Assembly (NCBI GenBank): GCA_021372245.1
Contig: JAJFUV010000071.1
Location: 1 to 38,030 of the forward strand
From: Terriglobales bacterium
GTDB taxonomy: Bacteria > Acidobacteriota > Terriglobia > Bryobacterales > Bryobacteraceae
DNA: 38,030 bases
Direction of reading: 5' to 3'
The notes beneath the pieces are model-generated. The model was not told the origin of the DNA and made no database searches. It was given only the letters and a program-made list of their open reading frames with translations. A program made the position numbers and the translations under genes. How positions within the stretch are numbered: the stretch's first letter is position 1; the number at the start of each line of letters is the position of its first letter. This document shows positions 9,669 through 16,649 of the stretch, in pieces.

Positions 9669-10283
9669 TCAAGTGCCAAACGTGGTTTCTGTACTAGTAC
9701 TCTCGCTCCCACAATTGTTGCGACCCTCTTCGAGCGGCCAGACGAACTCGTATAATGCGCGCTCTCCCGGCAGGCACGCCTCCAGGTGGTCCACGCCTTC
9801 CGAGGTAATCGCCAGGTTGTTGCTCTCCATTTCGGCCATCAATCCGCGGCTGCGCAAGTACCAGACCGCGAACATGAGGTGCTCCCTGGGGATCGTCATC
9901 CAGGTTTCCAATTGCAGCAGCGAAACGGCGGGTCGCTCCGGGTTCAGGCGGCGATGAGAATACAACAGAGTAAGTATTCCCAGACGCCGCTCACGTTCGC
10001 CCTCCAGCCCGGTTGCATAACGCCGCCGCCAGAACGCTTCCATGGCCTCGGCGTGTCGCTTCGTTCGCGCCGCGTCGTACTCTGCCCGCCGCTTCGGATC
10101 CGTCAACACTTCCCCAGCCGACTTCACCATCTGAAACTTCTCTGCGTCCTCGGTGATGGGTGTGCCGGGGGCATAGCGGCCTTCCAGAAGACTCACCACG
10201 CGGCGGATTGTCTCGGGTTCCGCCGCGGAACTTATGTCGAGCAGGTCGTACAGGTCGATCTCTTTCGTATCAGGCATTTGCAC
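9669..10283 (-). CDS. J-like domain protein lacking HPD, with C-terminal winged-helix-like region
   Basis: Protein of 204 residues. Residues ~8-75 align with a DnaJ J-domain: DLYDLLDIS in place of DYYEILGVS, helix II ending LEGRYAPG, and the typical helix III-IV ending VLTDPKRRAEYDAAR. The HPD tripeptide, needed to stimulate Hsp70 ATPase, is replaced (APG/GTP in its place), so it is probably not a working co-chaperone of the usual kind. Residues ~100-175 (LQLETWMTIPREHLMFAVWYLRSRGLM, split here by position) look like a winged helix that could bind nucleic acid or protein. The start is GTG 10283 or ATG 10277; the Shine-Dalgarno is weak. The gene begins 9 bases after the TonB-like gene stop, so it belongs to the same operon. 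Function unknown. Confidence 0.65.
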   Translation of the reverse strand: MQMPDTKEIDLYDLLDISSAAEPETIRRVVSLLEGRYAPGTPITEDAEKFQMVKSAGEVLTDPKRRAEYDAARTKRHAEAMEAFWRRRYATGLEGERERRLGILTLLYSHRRLNPERPAVSLLQLETWMTIPREHLMFAVWYLRSRGLMAEMESNNLAITSEGVDHLEACLPGERALYEFVWPLEEGRNNCGSESTSTETTFGT

Positions 10284-10292
10284 CCAAATTGT

Positions 10293-12107
10293 TCAATTCC
10301 TGTCCGGCGGAATCGCCAGCAGTACCTCCACCAGGACGGGCCTGCCGTCCTGCGTGGCGGGACGGAAATCCCACTTTTCCAGGGAGCTTAGCACCGCATT
10401 GTCCAACTTTTCAGTAGCGCTCTGGACGATGTGCATATTGTGGAACCTGCCTTTCGCGCTGATCTGCCCGTGGACCATCAAATAGGCCATGTCCTCAGGG
10501 AAGTCGAGCGGCGGCTTGTACACCAGCACGGGCGCCGGAGCCTTAATGATCGAGGGCGTGCCAAGCTGGACCACCCTCGATTCCTGCTGCGGAGCGTCAT
10601 CCTGCGGGGCGGGCTCGCAGTACTGCAGGATCCATTGTTTTGCCGTCCCCAGCGGCAGATAGACCATGTAAATCGGCCGCCCGCTGAGCGCTTCCTGGCC
10701 TTCGGTCAGCAGCTCGGATGAAGTGGATTGGACCACGACATCGAAGACAGTCGCCGTCGGGTGCTCGATGCGGACAGGAACGCCCGTGGGAATGGGCGTT
10801 CGCGAACCCCACGTGATGGCGAGGACTTGGCCTCCGCCTCCCCGGCCGGAGCCGGTACCGCCAGCTCCGCCGCCAGTCCCGTTGCCTGTGCCGCCGCCGG
10901 CTCCAATCCCCGTAGCGTCTCCGCCGAAGCCGCCCCGACCCGGGCCTCTGCTGCCCATTGTCCCGGGCGCGCCGCTTCCAAATCCGTAGCCGGAGCGGCC
11001 GCCCCGGCCTCCCAATCCGCCCGGGTATCCGTTCGCGCTGCCGTCGCCGGCGATTCCTGTGCCTTGGCCTCCGGACCCCTGGCCCACGCCCTTGCCTCCA
11101 CTGCCGGACCCGAATCCCTGGCTGGAGGAGCCGCCGCTGCCTCCTCCGCCGCCCCCGGTCCCCGGCCGGCCCGTGCCCGCTTGCGCGCTCTTCCCCGTCC
11201 CTCCGCCGCCGCCCTGTCCGCCCAAACTGCCGCTATCGTCGGCCGGTGGAGACGGCATGGTTCCGATCTGATTACCGCCGGGGATGGACACCAGCGGGCT
11301 CTGAGCGGAAAGCGTCTGTGAGGTAGCCAGGACGTTGATGGGGTCGCCCACGGCGATGTCGATGATCGGCCTTTCGTTGGTCGTCCTCGCCAGTGGCGGT
11401 TGGAAGACACGAATCGGCATCGTGGTCCCGGGAGGGCGGGGAAGCGCCGGGTTCTCCTTGATGGCGGAACTGGCAATCTTGAGCGACGAGACCCGCGACT
11501 CCAGGTTGGGTGGTTCCAGCCTGGGCGGAGCGTCCAGCAGCGCCTGGGTAGCCGGGCGCTGCTCCGCGGGACGGCCGGGAAGAATAAAAGGCTTCGCCTT
11601 GGGCTTGGGAACGGCCGTGGGATTCTGGGACCAGAACATCATCGTGGGCAGAGGCACCTGGCGCGCCATGGCCACATCGGGAGGCGAACTGAGTTGGAGA
11701 AGCGTTTGGCCGGTATCCGTTCGCGGCTTCATCTCCGGAAGTTCGAAGCGCCTGCGCGGAGTGCGCGGACCGCGAGCCTGGGCGGGATTGTCGCCCGGTG
11801 GTCCGGCGGGGCGGCCCGGACCGCCTCCCGAAGGCGCTGGCGGCGCCCCGGAACCCTCCTTGCGTCCCATGCCGGCTTTCCTGGAGGCTTTTCCCTTCGG
11901 TCCGGGCGGCGTGTAAAGCGTGTCGGGCAGGCGCAGGGTGAGTGGCTCCATCGAATAGACGCGCATAGGCACGGCCTCGCGCGAAGAATCACCGGGCCAG
12001 CTCACGTTGAACAGAACCAGGATCATCAAGCCGTGCGACGCCCACGACGTTGCGAATCCCGGCCAACGGTGATGATCGAGCACCTGCGGCTGCACCAGTT
12101 GGAACAT
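10293..12107 (-). CDS. Glycine-rich TonB-like energy transducer or periplasmic-spanning protein
   Basis: Protein of 604 residues. One membrane anchor lies at about 20-36 (SHGLMILVLFNVSW). A basic, Pro/Gly-rich stretch covers ~65-200, and an extremely glycine-rich segment covers ~290-430 (bases about 10820-11240). The last ~80 residues form a TonB C-terminal domain: GQISAKGRFHNMHIVQSA followed by LSSLEKWDFRPATQDG. TonB proteins pass proton-motive force from the inner membrane to outer-membrane transporters, but acidobacterial TonB-domain proteins are often of unknown role. No ExbB/ExbD is nearby. ATG 12107 lies three bases after the stop of the response regulator gene (TGA-gat-ATG), implying coupled translation. 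The glycine-rich part probably forms a flexible periplasmic arm in place of the usual Pro-Lys/Pro-Glu region. Confidence 0.7.
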   Translation of the reverse strand: MFQLVQPQVLDHHRWPGFATSWASHGLMILVLFNVSWPGDSSREAVPMRVYSMEPLTLRLPDTLYTPPGPKGKASRKAGMGRKEGSGAPPAPSGGGPGRPAGPPGDNPAQARGPRTPRRRFELPEMKPRTDTGQTLLQLSSPPDVAMARQVPLPTMMFWSQNPTAVPKPKAKPFILPGRPAEQRPATQALLDAPPRLEPPNLESRVSSLKIASSAIKENPALPRPPGTTMPIRVFQPPLARTTNERPIIDIAVGDPINVLATSQTLSAQSPLVSIPGGNQIGTMPSPPADDSGSLGGQGGGGGTGKSAQAGTGRPGTGGGGGGSGGSSSQGFGSGSGGKGVGQGSGGQGTGIAGDGSANGYPGGLGGRGGRSGYGFGSGAPGTMGSRGPGRGGFGGDATGIGAGGGTGNGTGGGAGGTGSGRGGGGQVLAITWGSRTPIPTGVPVRIEHPTATVFDVVVQSTSSELLTEGQEALSGRPIYMVYLPLGTAKQWILQYCEPAPQDDAPQQESRVVQLGTPSIIKAPAPVLVYKPPLDFPEDMAYLMVHGQISAKGRFHNMHIVQSATEKLDNAVLSSLEKWDFRPATQDGRPVLVEVLLAIPPDRN

Positions 12108-12110
12108 ATC

Positions 12111-12866
12111 TCAGGAACCCGCACCAACGGCCAGGCCCCACGGGAGCACCGCGACGGCCAGTTGCATCGTCGAAACCACCAGGTGGCGCAGCGCACCAGC
12201 CTTGATGCCGCTGGCAGCCGAAGTCTTGGCATCGTTTGCCGGCGCGCGCTGCCCATCCGGCACCTGTTGGGTAGAGCTGATGTTCTTCAAGCCGAACAGC
12301 GCGAGTTCGAAGCGGTCTTTCACCCCCACTTTGCGGAACAAGCGGGAAAGGTAGACCTTGACGGTTCCCTCCGTGATCCCGAGTACCTCGGCGATCTCCT
12401 TATTCTTCAGGCCCCTTGCCAGGGCGTTGACCAATTGGCCCTCCCGGCGGGTCAATGGGACGGGCTTGCCCGCCAACAGGTTCTCGGTGAGGCTCTTGGC
12501 CAGCCACAGTTCACCTTCATGGACTTTATGCAGGCACTTGAGCTGGAGCTCTGTCGGCAGCGTCTTCGAGAGGATGCCGCGGATACCCAGTTCGATGGCT
12601 TGGTAAGCCCATTCGGTGGAGATGTCGCGCGTCCATAGGACGATCTTGCACTCTGGCGCCCGGCTCCGGATCTCCTCGATGAACCGTGTGCCGATGCTGG
12701 GAGTTAGATCCAGCAACACGACGTCTGGGGTATCGAATTCGAGATGCGCCAGAAGTTCTTCCGGGGTTGAAGAACAGGTAGAGATGCAGATGCCGCTTTC
12801 ACTGGGGATCATCGCACGGAAACCGGTTTCGGCTACCGGCTCATCCATGTAAAGCGCCACACGCAA
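12111..12866 (-). CDS. NarL/LuxR-type response regulator with hydrophobic C-terminal tail
   Basis: Protein of 251 residues. The receiver domain (1-~120) keeps the phosphorylation pocket: acidic Asp8/Glu9, phospho-acceptor Asp53 in VVLLDLTP, Thr79 and Lys101. The LuxR-type HTH lies at about 136-195 (LTRREGQLVNALARGLKNKE then IAEVLGITEGTVKVYLSRLF). A further ~50 residues follow, ending in a hydrophobic, amphipathic-looking stretch (LRHLVVSTMQLAVAVLPWG), unusual for this family. The start is TTG 12866, chosen because GGAGGG sits five bases upstream and the receiver needs the first strand RVALY. No histidine kinase is next to it. It heads a minus-strand operon and is transcribed away from the Tad operon, so it is a candidate regulator of both. 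Confidence 0.88.
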   Translation of the reverse strand: MRVALYMDEPVAETGFRAMIPSESGICISTCSSTPEELLAHLEFDTPDVVLLDLTPSIGTRFIEEIRSRAPECKIVLWTRDISTEWAYQAIELGIRGILSKTLPTELQLKCLHKVHEGELWLAKSLTENLLAGKPVPLTRREGQLVNALARGLKNKEIAEVLGITEGTVKVYLSRLFRKVGVKDRFELALFGLKNISSTQQVPDGQRAPANDAKTSAASGIKAGALRHLVVSTMQLAVAVLPWGLAVGAGS

Positions 12867-13241
12867 AGAAGCCCTCCGATTGGGGAACGCTTTCTACCGT
12901 CGCGGTGGTTGGCAACATAAACCTGTTGCGCATCCGCGGGTATACTCTACTCCCTTTGTTCCCTCTCGTCAATATTAACGTTATCAACAGCATACGCTAT
13001 TGAAACCCTGAAATCAATAAATAAGCCGGGATTAATCAGTTTATTAACGTTACAGAGGCAAGTCGGTCCGCCCCAATTTGGAGTGGTCGTAGTTAACTTT
13101 AGTTATCATTTTTCTGTTTACCATGGTGCGGATTGTATTGACGCGAGGTAACCCGTAGAATTGGCAACATCTAGCGACTGGCTTCCCCAAGTCCGGAGTT
13201 TAGGGTTAGGGGGAGAAGTCTTAAGTAGCGAGGTGGCAGTG
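12867..13241. promoter_or_regulatory. AT-rich divergent intergenic region between response regulator and Tad operon
   Basis: A 375-base gap with no convincing gene. Bases ~12960-13140 are clearly more AT-rich than the flanks and hold several TTAAC/GTTAA motifs. Both divergent operons must be started from here. A TTGACG at 13138-13143 resembles a -35 box, but no well-spaced -10 is visible. The frame of the following PilZ gene is open back to TTG 13161, but the Shine-Dalgarno supports ATG 13242. Confidence 0.5.
12974..13052. repeat. Two exact copies of ATTAACGTTA (palindromic core TAACGTTA)
   Basis: The 10-mer ATTAACGTTA occurs at 12974-12983 and again at 13043-13052, start to start 69 bases. 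A related GTTAACTTTAGTTATC lies at about 13092-13107. The core TAACGTTA is a perfect palindrome, as expected for a dimeric regulator site. The location between divergent operons suggests operators, possibly for the adjacent NarL-type protein. Confidence 0.45.
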
Positions 13242-13637
13242 ATGAACCGGCGGGCTTACTCGAGATTGGACGTCGAGATTCCATGCCGGGCCCGGAGGCG
13301 GGGGCAGCAGGGACCGCTTCCGAGGGTCCATACACTGAACATCAGCCGCGGCGGGATGCTGCTTCTGTGGAAAGATGACGATGGATTACTGAGCACGCCG
13401 GTTCTGGGAGAAGAGCTTGACATTGATCTGATACTTCCAGAGCCGCCGGCAGTGCAGCAATACGGCCACCGGTGCATCAGGTGCAAAGGGGAGGTGATCA
13501 GGGTTTCGGCCGTAGATGCATCCCAATCGCGGGTGGCTGTGAGGGTGACGGCGATGAACTTCCAGCACCTGGAGCCGGGGTTTGGAGAAGAATCGGAGGG
13601 CGATTTGGTCACGCTGGGGCCAAGCGCGAGGAGATGA
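13242..13637 (+). CDS. PilZ-domain protein (c-di-GMP receptor) heading the Tad operon
   Basis: Single-domain PilZ protein of 131 residues. Both c-di-GMP-binding motifs are intact: RxxxR as R4-AYS-R8 and NxSxxG as N33-IS-RG-G38. The remaining sequence shows the beta-barrel pattern of the family. ATG 13242 was chosen over the upstream in-frame TTG 13161 because AGGTGG lies five bases before it and the PilZ motif starts right after. The stop overlaps the next start (ATGA). As first gene of the pilus operon it probably links pilus building or activity to c-di-GMP levels. Single-domain PilZ proteins can also act in trans on other targets. Confidence 0.85.
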   Translation: MNRRAYSRLDVEIPCRARRRGQQGPLPRVHTLNISRGGMLLLWKDDDGLLSTPVLGEELDIDLILPEPPAVQQYGHRCIRCKGEVIRVSAVDASQSRVAVRVTAMNFQHLEPGFGEESEGDLVTLGPSARR

Positions 13638-14116
13638 GAGGTATCTGGGATCTAATGACACGGGGAAGCACGAAACAGCCAGGCGGACGGCGCCGGCGAG
13701 GCAGCGCTGTGGTCGAAGTCACCCTGCTCGCCCCCTGGGTGTTCTTCCTCTTTATCGGAGTGCTCGATTTCGGCTTCTACGCTTACTCGATCATTTCGAC
13801 GCAAAACGCGGCTAGGGTGGCCGCGCTTTATACATCGGCGAACTCGTACGCAGCGGTTAACCAGGCGAGAGCCTGCGAGTACGCCAAGGACGAGATGAGG
13901 ACTCTTCCGAACGTGGATCCGGCGAGTGACTGTCTCTCTGGGAACTTGGTAGTTGCCACGACAATGTTGCCGGAGCCGTTCGTTAACCCGGGTGTGCCCC
14001 AGCAGTACTTTGCACGGGTCAGCGTCACCTACCAGACCATCCCAATGATCCCGATCCCAGGGCTGGCTGGGCAGATGACCATCACGCGGATTGCCGAGAT
14101 GAGGGTCAAGCGATGA
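13634..14116 (+). CDS. tadE: TadE-type pseudopilin
   Basis: Protein of about 160 residues with a short basic N-terminus ending RRRRG, then SAVVEVTLLAPWVFFLFIGV, a hydrophobic helix with Glu at +5 after the Gly. This is the prepilin-like processing site of TadE/TadF pseudopilins. The rest should be periplasmic, with two Cys at about residues 77 and 97. ATG 13634 overlaps the PilZ stop (ATGA), but AGGAG abuts it directly; ATG 13655 is an alternative that removes seven residues. Its own stop overlaps the next gene. Pseudopilins are thought to start Flp pilus assembly. Confidence 0.82.
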   Translation: MRGIWDLMTRGSTKQPGGRRRRGSAVVEVTLLAPWVFFLFIGVLDFGFYAYSIISTQNAARVAALYTSANSYAAVNQARACEYAKDEMRTLPNVDPASDCLSGNLVVATTMLPEPFVNPGVPQQYFARVSVTYQTIPMIPIPGLAGQMTITRIAEMRVKR

Positions 14117-14679
14117 AGGCTAGGCAGAGTCGCAGGTGCGGTAATGCGCTCATCGAGTTCACTCTGGTGGGGATTCCCATGATCTTCGTGCTGATCTCCA
14201 TTTTCGAGATGGCGCGAGGAATGTGGATTTATCACACCATGGCTTACGCCATCAAAGAAGGGGCACGGTACGCGATCGTACATGGCAATAACTGCGTCTA
14301 CAACCCGAACAACTGTCCGTTGCAGGTTCGCGATGTAGCGAGGCGGATACAGGATAATGGGGTGGGGCTGGTCCCGTCCGAACTTCAGTTAAGATTCGCA
14401 TCACTGACTCGAGCTATCCCCGGCAGCACGACGTATGATAGCCTTGAAAACCTTCTGAATAATACGGCCTCCTGGCCGACGTACGCCAAGGGCTATATCG
14501 ATCCCGCTTCGGGGAGCCTTTCCTTTGATGCAGGAGCGATAGCAGGCGCAGACCTGACAATCACCGGACAGTATCCGTTCCGCTCGGCGCTGGCGATGTT
14601 TTGGCCCGGTGCGGGGCGGCCGATGCAGTTCGGAACATTCATGTTACCGGCCACTTCGACCGAGCGGATCCAATTCTGA
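14113..14679 (+). CDS. TadE/TadF-type pseudopilin
   Basis: Protein of 188 residues. The N-terminus reads RRCG then NALIEFTLVGIPMIFVLISI: a Gly followed by a hydrophobic helix with Glu at +5, the TadE/F processing and assembly signature. The rest is a globular periplasmic domain without clear motifs. It starts in an ATGA overlap with the preceding pseudopilin and is followed after eight bases by the TadG-like gene, so the three minor pilins are co-translated. Whether it fills the TadE or TadF position cannot be told from sequence alone. Confidence 0.82.
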   Translation: MKARQSRRCGNALIEFTLVGIPMIFVLISIFEMARGMWIYHTMAYAIKEGARYAIVHGNNCVYNPNNCPLQVRDVARRIQDNGVGLVPSELQLRFASLTRAIPGSTTYDSLENLLNNTASWPTYAKGYIDPASGSLSFDAGAIAGADLTITGQYPFRSALAMFWPGAGRPMQFGTFMLPATSTERIQF

Positions 14680-14687
14680 GGTGGATA

Positions 14688-16466
14688 ATGCATAGGAATC
14701 GCTGGGAGAGACAGGGGCAGGCCATCGTGATGGTCACCGTGGCGCTCTTTGCCATGTGCGGCCTCCTGGGCCTCGCGGTGGATTTTGGGTGGGCGTTTTT
14801 CGTGAAGAAGGCTGCGCAGGCGGCGGCCGATGCCGCCGCACTCGCCGCTGCGACAGAGTCGCTTCGGACCGTCGGCGTGAACGGCACCTACGTGTGTGGG
14901 GGAAACGTCCCCTGCAGCCCGGCGCAGTGCAATGCAACGAACACAAACAACTCGGATGCATTCGGAGTGGGCTGCAAGTATGCGCTACGGAACGGCTTCA
15001 CCTCCGGTGGGAAAAATGGGAGACAGGAAGTGACGATCGTGGCGGGAACGAGTCCCCCGCCACCCACCGCACCTGGGGTCATGTCGGTCTACTACTGGGT
15101 GACGGTCCGTGCAACTGAACAGATACCGCAGCTTTTCTCCTCAGTTTTGGGAAACACCCTGGGCACGGTGAGCGCTCGGGCTACTGCCGCCGTCGCCGAA
15201 TCCGTCGCGCCGGGGACGGTCTATGGACTGAACCGCCAGTACGATCCAACCCCCAACTCAAAAAACATAATGCTTGGAGATTATAAGACGGGGAAAGGTA
15301 TGGACTTTTGGCTGCAGGGCGGTCCGACCGTAAAGTCCAACGGACCAGTCTTTTTGGCCTCCAACGCTACCATCGCCGCGGATGCGGGCGGTTCCAGCTC
15401 CGTCCGCGCGCCATTTACCGACATCCGCGGAGGGCTTAGTCTCAGTGGTAGTTCATCGTGGGTTCAGACACCCTCCACCGGCGTGTCGGACGGCGAGAAT
15501 TTTTATGACCCGTTCGAGGGGAAAGGGCAGCCACCGGCTCCTACCATCACGCCCATACTAGGTACTAATGTTTGGCCAATCAATGGTGGAAGTGGCGCCA
15601 CGACCCCCGGACTCATCAACGGGGGTACCAATTGCACGACGCGGAAGGTTTTGTTTCCCGGTTTCTACTACGTTCAAAACCCGATCAACGGCGCTGCGAC
15701 AGGCGCCCAAATGCGGATTGAGGGTTGCGTTGAATTCAGGGGTAGCACAAACTTTGACGATTTCGTGTTCTTTGGCGGCTTGTCCTTCGGTCAGGGGGCG
15801 AATGTGCTGTTCGCTCCGGGTCGTTATGTCTTGGCGGGTGCGACCAACTCATATCCGGTTCTGGAGGTCCAGAACGGGACCTGGCTTACGGATCACACAG
15901 CCGCTGGTGTACGAAATACAGATGCGGGCGAAATCTTCATTCTTACTGACATGAACTATCTCGGTACGAACCAGATTCCCTCCGCTGTCGCAAGTTCGAA
16001 TCTGAACTTCGCGTTCGGCAGCACCAGCATCAAGACAGGAGAGGCCTCTAATAAGAACCTGATCAATCTGCACGGATTGAACGACGAGAACGGCGCACTC
16101 CCCCAAGGCTTGAAACCATTCTCTCCCGTGGTCATTTGGCAGGATCAGCGTAATTCGACTGTCAAGCACAACAGTGATGGGACCATAGACACAAGCTGTG
16201 GTGACATAGACCATCCTTGCCTCACGGGACTCTCCGGCGATCCCGACAGTGCCAGGCAGTTGGATATAAACGCGAACGTCAATGTGCAGTTGTACGGAGC
16301 CGTGTACCAACCTCGAGGAGCGTGGGTCCAGATTTGGGCCGGATCGAACGAATCGGGTCCTCTCCAAATTGTATCGGGCGCGTATGTAGTCCATTCCAAC
16401 GGTTTGCTGAATCTTTTGGGCCTGCCGAACCCCATTACGACTCTGGGCGTGGTTCTCGTGGAGTAA
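14688..16466 (+). CDS. TadG-like pilus assembly protein with large extracytoplasmic domain
   Basis: Protein of 593 residues. The N-terminal segment RQGQAIVMVTVALFAMCGLL followed by AVDFGWAFFVKKAAQAAADA is the TadE/G-like anchor of Flp systems. It lacks Glu at +5, so it may not be processed. The following ~540 residues are extracytoplasmic and rich in Gly, Ser, Asn and Thr, with repeated short hydrophobic beta turns (for example VEFRG, DDFVFFGGLSFGQGANVLF, IVSGAYVVHSNGLLNL) that suggest a parallel beta-helix or beta-solenoid. No VWA domain is evident. ATG 14688 follows GAGGTGG; starts further upstream overlap the preceding gene and lack the site. It may sit at the pilus tip or base, or act as a surface adhesin. 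Confidence 0.75.
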   Translation: MHRNRWERQGQAIVMVTVALFAMCGLLGLAVDFGWAFFVKKAAQAAADAAALAAATESLRTVGVNGTYVCGGNVPCSPAQCNATNTNNSDAFGVGCKYALRNGFTSGGKNGRQEVTIVAGTSPPPPTAPGVMSVYYWVTVRATEQIPQLFSSVLGNTLGTVSARATAAVAESVAPGTVYGLNRQYDPTPNSKNIMLGDYKTGKGMDFWLQGGPTVKSNGPVFLASNATIAADAGGSSSVRAPFTDIRGGLSLSGSSSWVQTPSTGVSDGENFYDPFEGKGQPPAPTITPILGTNVWPINGGSGATTPGLINGGTNCTTRKVLFPGFYYVQNPINGAATGAQMRIEGCVEFRGSTNFDDFVFFGGLSFGQGANVLFAPGRYVLAGATNSYPVLEVQNGTWLTDHTAAGVRNTDAGEIFILTDMNYLGTNQIPSAVASSNLNFAFGSTSIKTGEASNKNLINLHGLNDENGALPQGLKPFSPVVIWQDQRNSTVKHNSDGTIDTSCGDIDHPCLTGLSGDPDSARQLDINANVNVQLYGAVYQPRGAWVQIWAGSNESGPLQIVSGAYVVHSNGLLNLLGLPNPITTLGVVLVE

Positions 16467-16649
16467 TGTCACGATGAGAGGCTGTCTCCACAAATCGGAC
16501 GACATCAGGGTATTAGGGACCTTAGTACCAAAGTTCAGCCTTAATACTAGTACCGATGGGACTTTTGCTGCATTTTCGTGGTATGTTCTTTTGACGCAGA
16601 ATCCGAACATGGGGCTACCGTTCGCTAGACCGACTGGGGAGGAGCTTTC
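16467..16649. promoter_or_regulatory. Gap inside the Tad operon with imperfect inverted repeat
   Basis: This 183-base non-coding gap is the largest inside the pilus operon. It contains GTATTAGGG (16510-16518) and CCTTAATAC (16539-16547), an 8-of-9 inverted repeat around a 20-base loop, plus the direct repeat TAGTACC. A TTGACG occurs near 16591, without a clear -10. It may be an internal promoter or an attenuator separating minor-pilin genes from the pilin genes. Confidence 0.3.

Noticed and set aside
11400..12638. Plus-strand frame opposite the TonB-like and regulator genes
   Set aside because: It crosses two real genes and is rich in Arg/Gly/His as expected from antisense of GC-rich coding DNA.
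13138..13161. TTGACG...TAGAAT as a sigma-70 promoter
   Set aside because: The spacer is only about 12 bases, too short for a functional -35/-10 pair.
13161..13241. N-terminal extension of the PilZ gene from TTG 13161
   Set aside because: ATG 13242 has a well-spaced AGGTGG and the PilZ motif begins there; the extra residues are not domain-like.
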